Positions 45,501 to 55,819 of a DNA stretch of 64,000 bases are shown in pieces. Under the pieces are notes generated by a model. It saw only the letters and a list, made by a program, of their open reading frames with translations, was not told the origin of the DNA and did no database searches. The stretch's first letter is position 1. Each line of letters opens with the position of its first letter. This DNA is from Hsuehochloa calcarea (Eukaryota > Streptophyta > Magnoliopsida > Poales > Poaceae), in assembly GCA_036346395.1 (NCBI GenBank), contig CM070604.1:39645662-39709661 (forward strand), given 5' to 3'. Position numbers and translations under genes: made by a program.

Positions 45501-47458
45501 TCTGGCAGTAAGTGATTCTACTTTTGCTGTGGTTAAATCACTATGCTATGTATGTTGGAAGTTACGTACTTATATTCCTAGGGTGCACCAACCTAGTATT
45601 TCTAGAAGGCCTCTGACACCAAGATCTTGTAAACCGCTGATTAATATCTATGCAATTTCGGCGGACGCTAGGTAAATTGAAGGGTCATGCACCTGTTTTC
45701 ACTTTTCTCAATTGGTACTACGAAATACTGTTTTGTGAAATAACATGGAAATAGTATGGAATCAGTTTGAATCTTGGAGACCATAGCTCAATATTTATAT
45801 TAGTCTGGTGATATCTTTGTCCATCTTACTGTACATGTTCCCTTTTTTTAGACAGACGAACACACACCGGCACTTGTTTCTTTTATTGAAACCAGAAAAG
45901 TCCTCTTAATCTGATACGTGTTTCCTAACTTGACGAGAGGCCAAACTGGCTATGGAGGTAGAATTTGTGTGTCACTGGGGCACTTTATTTCTGCTCACTG
46001 CTGAGAACATGTGATAAGATAAATATCTAGGGTGGGCATGGGCAGGCAAGGGAAGCAAAGGGATTGATGTAGCTGCAACACGTGGATCTTTAAAACAAAC
46101 TATCGAACTTGCAGCCACATATGTTACATTTTCTATTTCCAAAACTATAACATTGTTGCCACTTGCCAGATTGATTGGTGATTTTGGTGCCACCTTGCCT
46201 AGCTAGACCCAGTAGTTAGTCAACATAGCAACTGTCAGTTAGGAATAAGTCAATTTGGTGACTTGGATTTTACTTGGCCGAGTCAACAGTCAGCTTGGGC
46301 TTGGTTGAATGAATAAAGGCTGTCCAAAGACCTAAAATCTTGGCTTGGCTAAACTACCGATTGATTGCTGACTTGATTGATATTTTCCATTTTAATTGAC
46401 ATGGATCTGGATGATTAGGTGGCACTTAACTTGCTAGTCAACCTTAATGGTGGTATAGCTTTGCAAATATAGAAAGGCGTGGTATATATTAGCAATTGAT
46501 TTGATGTATTTGTGCAAACTGTTCACACCAGCTATGTCTGTATCATCTTAATTGATACTTCCGTCACAAAAGGAAGTCGGTTTTGACTTTTCAAAGTCAA
46601 CAAGATGTCACTTTGACCACAAAATTTTATCATCATATTTTCGAAAAAAAGTTATGAAAGTGTAATTTTATAAAAGTATTTTCCATAACAAATTTATTCA
46701 TATCATTTTCATACATCCAAACTACATATTTTAGATAATATCTTTAATCAAAATTGTATGATTTGACTGTACGCATTCCAGAGCGACTTCTTTTTGTAAC
46801 TGGAGGGAGTAAATATCGTAATACCAAGATGCACAAATATCACAAATATTGCACCTCTTGTTGCTTGTTAGCGTACTTAAGAGATGCTTGGATTAGACAT
46901 CTTTTAGTTGAAAGGGTGGAAATTTATAGAATTTACACATTGTTTCATGAAAAGGCATCCTTTTATTGCACCCTTTGAAGATTATAAATAGTTTAATAAT
47001 ACTTCCATCAGTGTTGATAGTAAAAGTAATCATCAACCAAAAAAACCCGTAGCAAAGCGCAGGTGATAATACTAGTTAGTAACTATCTCTGTAGCATCTT
47101 AATTGACAATATCATAATACCAAGATGCACAAATATTGCTTCTCTTGTTGCTCGTTAGCGTGCATGATTTGTTACTTATGCTGTTGTGCATTCCTTTTTT
47201 CAGTCGGTGGGTGTGATGGACTACTCCCTTCTAGTTGGCATTGATGAAGACAGGAAAGAGCTCGTGATGGGTATCATTGACTATCTTCGGCAGTATACGT
47301 GGGACAAACAGCTAGAGACTTGGGTGAAGGCGTCCGGAATTCTGGGTGGCTTCAGAGACGAACTCCCCACGATCATATCCCCAGATCAGTACAAGAAAAG
47401 GTTCAGGAAGGCCATGTCAAAGTACTTCTTAACTGTCCCTGATCAATGGTCGTCTTGA
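39516..47458 (+). CDS. FAB1: 1-phosphatidylinositol-3-phosphate 5-kinase, FAB1C/FAB1D-like (11 coding exons)
   Basis: It phosphorylates PI(3)P to PI(3,5)P2 on endosomal and vacuolar membranes (known family role). Coding exons: 39516-39772, 39854-40621, 40711-40864, 40954-41290, 41580-42380, 42464-42795, 42869-42995, 43416-43574, 43690-45161, 45241-45507, 47204-47458. All introns are GT-AG. The product is about 1642 residues, close to Arabidopsis FAB1C. There is an acidic N-terminus with IWYPPPP and a poly-Asp run, and no FYVE finger. The TCP-1/chaperonin-like domain lies at about 305-590 (CSKNVKHKRM, GCPRRLGCT, YHLSLETSYLADEGATLPK). The Cys-rich region lies at about 770-900 (CCESCKEP, WMWHRCLRC, CGHSLQRDCLRFYG). 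The PIP kinase lies at about 1330-1625 (QGGKSNVYFAK, YDLKGSLRSRY, MDYSLLVGID, GIIDYLRQYTWDKQLE). Exon 4 has one base too many near 41235-41265 and exon 9 one too few near 43702. The start ATG 39516 follows a likely acceptor; in-frame ATG 39399 is an alternative. Confidence 0.9.
43027..43337. mobile_element. Tourist-like MITE (311 bp) in FAB1 intron 7, TSD TTA
   Basis: It begins GGGCCTGTTTGG and its right end, inverted, begins GGGCCTATTTTTCCC. TTA lies on both sides (43024-43026 and 43338-43340). The interior has internal repeats (CACCTAAAGCTATAAGCTGTGG twice) and self-complementary AGCTAGC stretches. It fills most of the intron between exons 7 and 8 without touching splice sites. Confidence 0.85.
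46530..47170. repeat. Duplicated intron segment; one copy carries the Stowaway MITE
   Basis: CATCTTAATTGA is followed, after the MITE, by AATATCGTAATACCAAGATG at 46812, and CTCTTGTTGCTTGTTAGCGT follows at 46855. At 47091 the same order occurs without the MITE: CATCTTAATTGACAATATC, AATACCAAGATGCACAAATAT, CTCTTGTTGCTCGTTAGCGT. The two copies lie in the same intron about 290-550 bases apart. Confidence 0.8.
46558..46809. mobile_element. Stowaway-like MITE (252 bp) in FAB1 intron 10, TSD TA
   Basis: The left end is CTTCCGTCACAAAAGGAAGTC and the right end, inverted, is CTCCCTCCAGTTACAAAAAG. TA flanks both sides (46556-46557 and 46810-46811). The interior is AT-rich with no coding capacity. Confidence 0.85.
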
Positions 47459-48921
47459 TCTCTTGATGACGTTACTGATTACCGAAACATCAGATGCATT
47501 CAGGCGATTCAGGTGCAAAATGGAATGGCGGGAACGACTCATTTTCTTTTCTTTTTGTTAGAATAGTCGATCCATCTGTGCCTCTTGTATGTTATTTTTG
47601 TTCACAACAGGCAGGATCGAGCTCCCTCGAGGGGACCGGCGGCGATGGTTGTCCATCCAGGCTGAGCCTAGAGATCAATACGTGTAGATTACACTACATT
47701 GTGGCATGAAATGCATAAGGAATTAAAATACGCGAGTTCCTTACGAAGGCAGTGGTTTGAGCTTTTGTTGGTTGATACTCTGCTGTGTGACTATAATCTG
47801 CTATCCCATTAAATTGTGTTGCTCTAAATCTGGTGATTGGCAATCTCGTTTTTAGGTACTTTTTTATTTGTGCTAGTAAAGGAATCCGCCTTCCGTGTAA
47901 CAACCTTAGCTATATTGAGCGCACATTAATACTTAGCCCCATCTGGGACGTGGGAATTTTTTTTTTCTTCTCAATTCATGTATGAAGTGAACTCCATTTT
48001 CCCATAAAATTCTTGTAAAATTCTTAAGCTCCAAATAAGCCCATAAGTTCAGTCTGTATTGTCCAAGATAGACCGTAAACCTTAAGGAGAAAACAGAGTT
48101 CCACCGTAAACCGTAAGTTCTAAGCTAGATGGATGGGAAGTGGGAAATTTTCCCGATTCACGTAGGAAATGAATTACTACTCGTATTTTTTTTTGTGAGA
48201 TTCTTGGGCTCCAAATAGGCCGTTAAGTTCAGTCATTATCGTCCATGAAGGATCGTCTGAGGAGAAAACAAGGAGTTTCGCTTTCATCTTCAACCTAGAG
48301 TTCTAAATCCGGAAGGATCGTCGAAGGGACTGTCACCAATTGGCAATTGGTCTGCGCAGTCGAGGCCATGAGAAACCCTGATCGTGGCCTATCCCCGCCT
48401 TCATCCTCGTCGACACCATCTTCTGTCTCTGGCAAGGTTGCCTCATGACGTGTATTCTCCTACAATTATTCCTAATTATTTCTGGGTGACACATGTACCA
48501 CATAACCACATCTGACACTTGAGATTTTGCTCTTCGCTTTGCGCAAAAGGTTTAATTTCACACAACTATAACTAGTTGTCTCTTTGGAGACATTAGCGAG
48601 GCCTTCACGCAATTGTCTTTTTTTTTTTTTAAAAAAAAAACATGATTCTCCATAAACAAAATTCTCTCTGTTCCTCGTCATCTGTAGGGACCCCAACTGC
48701 CCCTCTCCACCTTCTTCCAATCCAAACTGTTGTAGACCCCTCAACCCTCCTTGTCCACGTCAAAGCCCAGGTTGAGGTTAGTCTGCCCTATTCAAAGAAT
48801 GACATCGTAGACTTTCAAATTCGAAAGATGCCATTGCTAAGTGAGGATGCTTTGAGAAATTCCATTATTGGGGGATTAAATGCCCATTTTACGCCTATTT
48901 TCCTCCTCACTTCATCCCCTT
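47459..48921. other. 3' UTR and downstream flank of the FAB1-like gene
   Basis: The 3' UTR follows the TGA at 47456-47458; its end is not clear. Beyond it is AT-rich DNA with the 180-bp duplication described separately. A T-run directly followed by an A-run occurs near 48616-48640. No further gene was recognised; the open frames near 48472-48744 and 48642-48947 lack known domains. Confidence 0.4.
47945..48300. repeat. Imperfect tandem duplication, period about 180 bp
   Basis: CTCCAAATAAGCCCATAAGTTCAGTC at 48029 recurs as CTCCAAATAGGCCGTTAAGTTCAGTC at 48209. GTGGGAATTTTTTT/GTGGGAAATTTTCC before it and AGGAGAAAACA after it recur in the same order. Confidence 0.75.
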
Positions 48922-49593
48922 TGTTAGGAGGCGATGCAAACATCTAGAAGACTCCAAACTTTGCTAGAACAAGGATATTTCTATAGAGTATTCTAGAGTA
49001 GCTAATTAAATAAATTAGGCAAAACTTCTATTATCTAGATATTTTGTAAAAAAGTATGTACATATTCTAGATATTTTAGTTGAAGGGCTATGATATTGAC
49101 ATTTGTCAAGAATTCAATGACCCACAAGCTCTATAAATAGAGGCCATTACCTCTTGCAATGGTATTATGGCGTATGAGCATGGTAGAAGGCAAGGGTGAG
49201 TCTAGGGTGTGAGTGCTAGGCTAGCCATCAAAGGTGTGTATCCACTCTTGTGTAATAGTATTGATACTTTAATAAAATTGTTTTTTTTGTAATTGTAAGC
49301 CTCTCGGTTAGGTCGTGCTATTTATGAGTACTTAGTGAATCATTAAGTTATGATTTAATGCGAGCGGCTCAGCTGTCCGGAATCACAAGAGTCCTAGCTT
49401 TAACGTGAGTGGCTCGGTCGCCCGGTAGCAGGACGGTCTTGGCTACAACGTGAGTGACTTAGTCGCCCGGAAGACAATAATTAAAAGTGCACTAAGTAAG
49501 TAGAGCTTAAAGGCTAATCGACTTATAGTTAGTGTAGCATGTGCGTAGATCTCCTCAGTGTGGGTATCATTGAGCCACCGCCGGTTTCCAACA
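48922..49593 (+). mobile_element. Solo LTR (672 bp) with target duplication CCCTT
   Basis: It starts TGTTAGGAGGCG and ends TTTCCAACA, flanked by CCCTT on both sides (48917-48921 and 49594-49598). TATAAATA at 49132-49139 is followed by a leader-like stretch, giving a compact LTR with a promoter. The TGTT...AACA ends and small size suggest a copia-type element. No internal region remains. The strand is set by the TATA box. Confidence 0.88.
49132..49139 (+). promoter_or_regulatory. TATA box of the 672-bp solo LTR
   Basis: TATAAATA in the context GCTCTATAAATAGAGGCC. It is about 1.7 kb downstream of the FAB1-like stop codon and on the same strand. Confidence 0.5.
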
Positions 49594-49598
49594 CCCTT

Positions 49599-50460
49599 CA
49601 ACTCTGGCAAGGTTACAATCAAATTTGGTTGCCAAAGCTTATCCCAAAACCCCTAAGTAGAGGAAGGTAGCACTAGCAGAAAGCCAACAAGGACAACCTA
49701 CTTGAACCCAAACACCGAGAAGTTGTCGTCTTTCACCTCCACCAACCATCCAGACCCCACCGTCACCATCTGCTCGCTCCGGTGAGCCACCGCTTTAACT
49801 CCACCACTGTCTCCTACCGGTGGCACCCCTCCGAGTTTGTCCCCACCTTGTCGGCACCATCTGCATCCTGGTGCTTCGGCATTCGTGGCGCCTACCAGTA
49901 CGTACACCATCCTCAGAACCTCTTCTCCTCCTGCTCCATTCCTATCTTGGATATCGACGACCCCTTGTTTGTCATTGTGTATGGCATCAGGGACCTCTTC
50001 TATGGGTAAAGTTCAGTCTTGACGAGGATTCTTGACCAGGTTAACCTTTTCGACTCAAGTCAGAGTCTCTGTGAAACCAGGCCCACATATTAGAGGCTCA
50101 CTCTATAACATTTATGAACCTATGGGCAATACTTAAATAAAGTCTAATCCCCTTTACTACGACCAAACTGGCCGTAGACCAGTTTGAGTCAGGAGACGAT
50201 TAGTCATGAACACTATACGACCAGCTATGCGGTTTTGGGCCATCCCCGACCTGCAAATTGGTCGAGAGACATGACAGTTTCCCACGTGGCTAACGTGAGA
50301 GCAGTTATTAGCGCATCTAGCAACTTACAACAATTGGCTAATAGACGTGACAGTTCAAGACTCAACAAAACAAGACTGAAAAGGTAATCACTCTACTGCA
50401 CTCAATTGAGATTGTAAATCTCTAGAGATTGTTAATCAGTTACCATTAAGAGATCTTAAT
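49599..50460. other. Intergenic or decayed element DNA, no gene recognised
   Basis: A 75-codon open frame at 49782-50009 has no recognisable domain. From 50150 to 50290 the motif CGACCA/GACCAG recurs irregularly, recalling the block at 10235-10400. This stretch may belong to the same decayed gypsy element as the pol scrap at 50461. Confidence 0.35.
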
Positions 50461-50601
50461 GATGCAGAAAAGCCGAACAAGGCTAAAAAGCCTACGAAAG
50501 CAGATCGACTGAAGGCGATTCCTCAGCAAAATGAAAAAGTGAAGCAAGTCCTGCTGACTCCTGACGACTTGTCCAAGACAGTATAGATTGGGTCAAGAAT
50601 G
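50461..50601 (+). pseudogene. Fragment of a Ty3/gypsy pol, interrupted by the LTR at 50602
   Basis: One frame reads about 45 codons of lysine-rich sequence ending LLTPDDLSKTV, stop, IGSRM. This resembles the linker ahead of RT in RIRE2-type gypsy polyproteins (the family comparison is from memory). It carries an in-frame TAG and is cut by the LTR that starts at 50602. Confidence 0.5.
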
Positions 50602-51404
50602 TGTAGCATCCTAATTTTTAGAGTTTTTTGAAAATTTTCAAAAATAAAAATAACCATTTGCTTTTATTGCTAAAACTTAATTTAGAATTTCAGAAAATCA
50701 AAAACAATTTAATATGAATTAATCAAACATCAATTAATTAAAGTTTGGTTTAGTTGAGTTTTCTGGTATTTAAAGTCAAAAATATTATTTTAATTGTTTT
50801 CTTGAATTTTTTTGGAATTTAAAAAGAGTTTTTCCTATTTCCCGAAAACTAAAAATATTTCATTTGCAAAATTTAAAGATAAATTAAAGTTGAAAATATT
50901 TTTTATTAAGTTCCAAATAATTTAAGGAATTTTTGGGTATTTTTTTTCTAGAATTGTTTGGGCTTTATTTGCTATTTTCTAAAAAGACTTTTGATTTGTT
51001 GTATTTTCTAAAAATTGGAAAAATCATTTAAACCCTTCTACTGTTCACAGTGAATTCTTTCTACTGTTTCTATTCACCGGTCCGCCAATTTGTCTTGGGT
51101 CTGTTCGCGTCCTCGCTTCATTGTCATTGTCGCGTGGCCCCACCGTCAGCGTTGCCGCTCCGCTCCCGCGCCTCTCTCTCTCTCTGCCCGGCCCGTGTGT
51201 CGATCCCAGCACACTATTTTTCTTCCCCATCTCTCAGCAGCATGCAGCAGCCGCACGTCCACGCCCCACCGCCGCCTCTTGCCTCGAGCCCTTCGCCGAT
51301 TTTCGCCACCTTGCCGCCTGACTCGGCACCGAGTCCCGCCTCCGCTCCCAGAGCTGTAGGCTCCGCGTGTCCTCTCCCGTGCAGCTCTCTCTCCCTCCTT
51401 CCTC

Positions 51405-51412
51405 TATAAAAA
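51405..51412 (+). promoter_or_regulatory. TATA box of the 3.2-kb gypsy LTR
   Basis: TATAAAAA in the context CTTCCTCTATAAAAACC, following a CT-rich upstream stretch. Confidence 0.55.
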
Positions 51413-51598
51413 CCAAACCGCAGCTCCCCTTCACTCCTCCTTCTCCTCTCCTCCAGTGCAAACCAGCAGCTCCCCTTCCTACTGCCACCCCCATGCCACC
51501 TCCATTTCCCCCTCTGCCTCCTCTTGTGCATTGCTCCTACTCCGTGCCACTTCAATTCCCGCCGCCGAGCGCTGGAGCTCCAGGAGTTTCCACACCCC

Positions 51599-51900
51599 GG
51601 TACTACTGCTCTTCCTTTGCCGGTACTACCGTCCGTTCTACGTCGGTACTACTGCCCGCACTTCTCCTGGTACTTCCGCCCTCCTCTCCCCCGGTACTAC
51701 TGTGTTCCCCGGTACTACCGCTCTCCTTCACGGGTACTACCGCTTTCCTCCTCCCAGTACTCTCGTCTGCTTCTCCACCGGTACTACCGCCCGCACTTCT
51801 CCTAGTACTTCCGCCCTCCTCCCCCCGGTACTACTGCGCTACCCGAAAGTACCATCGGTTCTACCCTGGAACTACCACGCATCCCCCACCGGAACTACCG
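51599..51900. repeat. Minisatellite of GGTACTAC units, period about 23-24 bp
   Basis: Units starting GGTACTAC or close variants occur at 51599, 51622, 51645, 51669, 51693, 51711, 51733, 51756, 51780, 51804, 51827, 51848, 51869 and 51891. Most spacings are 23-24 bases. Units between 51645 and 51693 resemble those between 51780 and 51827, suggesting a later block duplication. Confidence 0.88.
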
Positions 51901-53771
51901 CCCACAACACCCCGAAACTACTAATCGTGCCTGCGCGGCAGTCCACGTAGCGTCGCGTGTCTGCTGACGGTTTTTCTGATTTTCCTTTGGAAAATAATTC
52001 CAAAAAATCTAGAAAATCTGATTTCTATCATTTTATGTGATTTCAAACTTCCGGAGGTTATAACTTCTTCACCCGAACTCCGTTTTGGGTGATTCAAATT
52101 TCTATATTCATCTAAAATCTGTATATTTCATTTGGTTCTGGTTTTGTAATCTTCGGATTTTATTTGGTATTATTGTATTTATTTTGTTCTTTTCGCATGT
52201 ATAGATTCCGACGTTTTGGAAGAATTCTTCGACTCGGCAATCGACGCATCTCAACTCTTCAACGAAGGCAAGTCGTAGATCTTTGACCATGTTGTACCCA
52301 TTTTGCAAAATTATATTGTTTTATATCAACATGCATGTCTAGTTGTATAAAAATGGTTTCGGGAATAGTTAATTATCAAATTGCCTTTATGCCTCCTTGA
52401 TAAATTGAGAATGACATGTCCCCTTGAATGACATAAATCCTTGGACACCATAGGATGGTTAATTATTATTTGGACATTTGTATCACCAACATGGGCGCAT
52501 ATTATGCTTAGTCATGCTTTAGTTACCCGATGGGATTCGCAATCACATACCCGAAGAAATGATTGAACTTGACTGAAGGAAATATGGACTTGTGGCGTGG
52601 CCACTGTTATTAAAAGATGTGTACCATGGCAAGGGTTGCCATTTGGTCGGGTTGAACCAAAAATGATTTATACTCGGGCGAGTGATCGTGCAGTAAAGGG
52701 GGTGCGAGAAGCACATTGGGATATGGTAGCCTCACCTGAGTAACCACCTAAGGACTTAACTTTTTATACGCTATTGATCTGGGCCATACCGTGCAACAAC
52801 AAGTCTATTATGGGGTGGACTTGGCCAACTAATTAGTAAAGTTTTGAGTCTGTTCTGTTTTGGTTGATGAGCGACGCAAGAGGGGGCTAGGAAGACGATT
52901 CCTTAGCGAGCAGAGCCAAGTCAAAATAGAACTTTGTAAAGGCCTTGTCACGTGCTTTAGATTGCTTACCTAAGGTAGTGAGCGGTGGTATCAACAGATG
53001 CCAAACAAACTAGAGAAGTCGTGTCTTGTGGGGAAAGCTGCACAACCTCTGCAGAGTGTCAAAAACTATTTGAATAGTCGTGTCCCCGGTTATGGACATG
53101 CTCAGAGATTTCACGCAAAGGGTAGAGTTTTCATAAAAATATTGGAATGGATCGATTGAATGGTTTGGTTGGAATGGTTGGGCAGTGAACGGGAATTTCA
53201 CTATTTGTTTCAAAGAATTTGATTACTTATGTATTAGCCTTTCAAACAATAATTTGCAATCTATGTACTATATTTACTGTCAATATTGCTTTCTACAAAA
53301 TAACCATAAAGCTATCCTTGTTCAAGCTTTGCATGAAAACTATTTGCTTACATTTCCCTACGACTTGCTGAGTACTTTATGTACTCACGGCTATACGTCA
53401 CTTGTTGATCAGCCCCCGCAGAAGAACCAGGGAACACCGAGTTCTACAAGGAAGACTTCTTTGAGGACTTTGCAAACTAGGGTGCGTCCTCCACTCGATT
53501 ATATGTGGGCATGTCAATTGGCCTCCACGAAATGTTTTGGATTTCCGCTGCAAGTTACTCTTTTGCTGTTAAGCCCTGTGTAGCAACCTTTGTAAGACTT
53601 GACCATAAGGTCCTTTTGCTGCTAATTAATATTACTTTGTCTGCATCATTAGCTTCGTTGTTGTATGGATATGATAACATCATTGTTGCAACTGTGCGAG
53701 CTAGCTACTGATCATGGGACTAGTTCAGAATGCACAGAGGGTCTCGGGGTTGCATACCTTGGGGTCCCACA

Positions 53772-54280
53772 AAAAGATGGTGTCAGAGTCATATTGACTA
53801 TAGGACGTAGCCATAGTTAGCCTGGTCGTTTTAGTCGACAGTTTCAATTTTTTTTATAAATCAAATCAACAGATTAACATGAATAGTTATTCTTCCCTAG
53901 TCTTATTCCATTCTTTCTCATCTTATTTTATTCTTTTCTCATCTTATCCCCTTACCTTCTCATACCATTCTTGAGTTCTTACATCTTACCTTTTCTGAAA
54001 CTTGGTTTTCAAATTTAAGTTGACCTCCTTACCTCTGGAATCTCTATAGGACCGAGCCCTTCGTGATTAGGTGACGGATGCCTTGGGAGATCAAGATCTG
54101 TCATTTTTTTCAGGTCGACCATCCATATAAGTTAGATTGGTAGTTGTCTCCCTAGTTATAGCATCGTTTAGTCTATGTAATGGGATCTTTTTCAGTAAGT
54201 GTCGCCTTTTGATTGCTTCTTGATAGCTTTCTGACTATTTATTTTTTGGGTTTAACCGACCTTTTCCCCAATTAGGATGC
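53772..54280 (+). other. Start of the internal region of the 50602 gypsy element
   Basis: The primer-binding-like site at 53778-53790 differs from the standard Met-tRNA sequence at two positions. It is followed by a T-rich untranslated leader. No gag frame can be recognised before the next LTR-like block begins. Confidence 0.45.
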
Positions 54281-54775
54281 TTCTGTCTTTCTCCCTTATT
54301 TCTCACTCATCTTCATGCTTTTCCCTCTCGTTTATTATGCTTTCTTCTCCTCGTCTATTAAAACCGGGAAGATTTGTTGCAAATGGTTCAGACCCGCAAC
54401 TCCGCCAGTCTATTATTTGCTACACACAATGGACTGGGGCTAGGACCTATTTAGCACTGCGTTCATCATCTTCATAGCTGCGTGTACTGAAATATCCAAA
54501 CACCAGGTCTTCAGCTTTATAGTCTGAATCCACATGTTTGAGCAACCATGAGTATAAAAATATACTCAATAAGCTCTTACTGCAAAATACAAGTTTATAT
54601 ATGTAGCGCTTGCAAAGGAGGGTTGTAAGTTTATTTTAGCACAAAGCCAATTTTCTCAATATTGTAGTTACTTTCCAAACCTATGACTTAGCCTGTTTAT
54701 CATTAAAATCAAATGTTATTTTATAAAATCAATCATTATCTCGACTATGTTTACCCATATGACCACGTCCCAAGG

Positions 54776-55020
54776 ACCATGCTTCCATCCAGCATGTCGC
54801 AACCACAACCACAACCACAACCACAACCACACTGACTTCAATCACCGACGACCGTGCTCCCATCCTGCACATCGCAAATCAAAGAGACCATGCTTCCATC
54901 CAGCATGTCCTGACATCAGCGACCATGCTTCCATCCGGCATATCGCAAACTACTGAGACCATGTTTCCGTCCAGCATGTCCCGACACAGATGACCATGCT
55001 TCCAACCAGCATGTCGCAAC
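54776..55020. repeat. Hairpin minisatellite, period 35-36 bp, plus an AACCAC hexamer run
   Basis: Units starting ACCATGCTTCCATCC occur at 54776, 54851, 54887, 54922, 54958 and 54993. Each holds a small inverted repeat CATGCT...AGCATG, or a mutated form. The first interval is 75 bases because a run of (AACCAC)n lies within it at about 54801-54830. Confidence 0.85.
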
Positions 55021-55819
55021 TTCAGAACCACCAAGTTTTAGCTTACCATTTTAAGTCAATAAAACTAATCCAGTGTAACTTCCTCACAATGCACATGTTT
55101 GGGAGCATGGCTATTCGAATAGGTTTTTAAGACACACTCTGCAGAGATTGTACAACTTTACCCATAAGATATGATCAACTCGTAATGTCGGCCATGACAC
55201 GCTACTGTAGGCATGTGATTGAGACGATCATAACAAAACCTTTACAATGCTTCACCATAAACTATACCATCCAATGGATTTAAATCTTCAGTCATTTGCA
55301 CACATTAACTCCGAAGAAACCATCGTTGAGAGAGTATGTATCCCAACTTGGTACCATAATACACAAGGGTGCCTACCCAGAGATCTTTCCCCCTCCTGCC
55401 CGGGTCCAACAATCTAACCAGGGCTGCCTTGAATTTGGCAAGAACATGATGACTTGGTAAATTATTTAGCCAGGTCTATCCCATACTAGACATGTAGATG
55501 CACGACTTAGTAGTTTCGAAGAGAACAAACGATTCGGTCCTTAATCAACTCAGACGAGATAAAAAACATCAAGCAACAACTCGCCGAAGTCTTTACCATT
55601 TATAAAAAACAACATTATCCTATTTTTGGTCGTAATGGCAATGTTTATGTCCTATTCTTGCTCAATTACTAAGCAATATCCAATCACAACCAATGGTCAT
55701 GTTCATTTAAACAATGGGGAATTCTACTCATGTAACAATTATCCTTATGGTGAAAAGGTATAGTGGTATAAAAAATCAAGGAGGGGTCTCAATACTGACA
55801 AGCAAACTTGGCATAGCTA

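Larger units (their letters stand above)
50602..53771 (+). mobile_element. Gypsy-type 5' LTR (3170 bp)
   Basis: It starts TGTAGCATCC and ends GGGGTCCCACA, followed after six bases by a primer-binding-like TGGTGTCAGAGTC (53778-53790). It has an AT-rich beginning, TATAAAAA at 51405-51412, a CT-rich leader holding the GGTACTAC minisatellite, and an AT-rich remainder. The layout is shared with the split LTR at 10516/21470. No 3' LTR was found, so the element appears truncated after about 500 bases of internal DNA. The ORFs of 164-185 codons in the leader (51367-51950) are frames through the minisatellite and not genes. Confidence 0.75.

Noticed and set aside
45241..45675. ORF 45256-45675 as a complete short gene
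   Set aside because: It is exon 10 of the FAB1-like gene read through its splice donor at 45508 into the intron.
51367..51950. Proline/leucine/tyrosine-rich ORFs of 164-185 codons
   Set aside because: They are frames through the GGTACTAC minisatellite in an LTR leader; the repeat period is not a multiple of three.
54747..54956. ORF with repeated PCFHPAC motifs suggesting a Cys/His-rich repeat protein
   Set aside because: The repeats follow DNA units of 35-36 bases, so the frame is lost after a few units; it is a minisatellite within an LTR.
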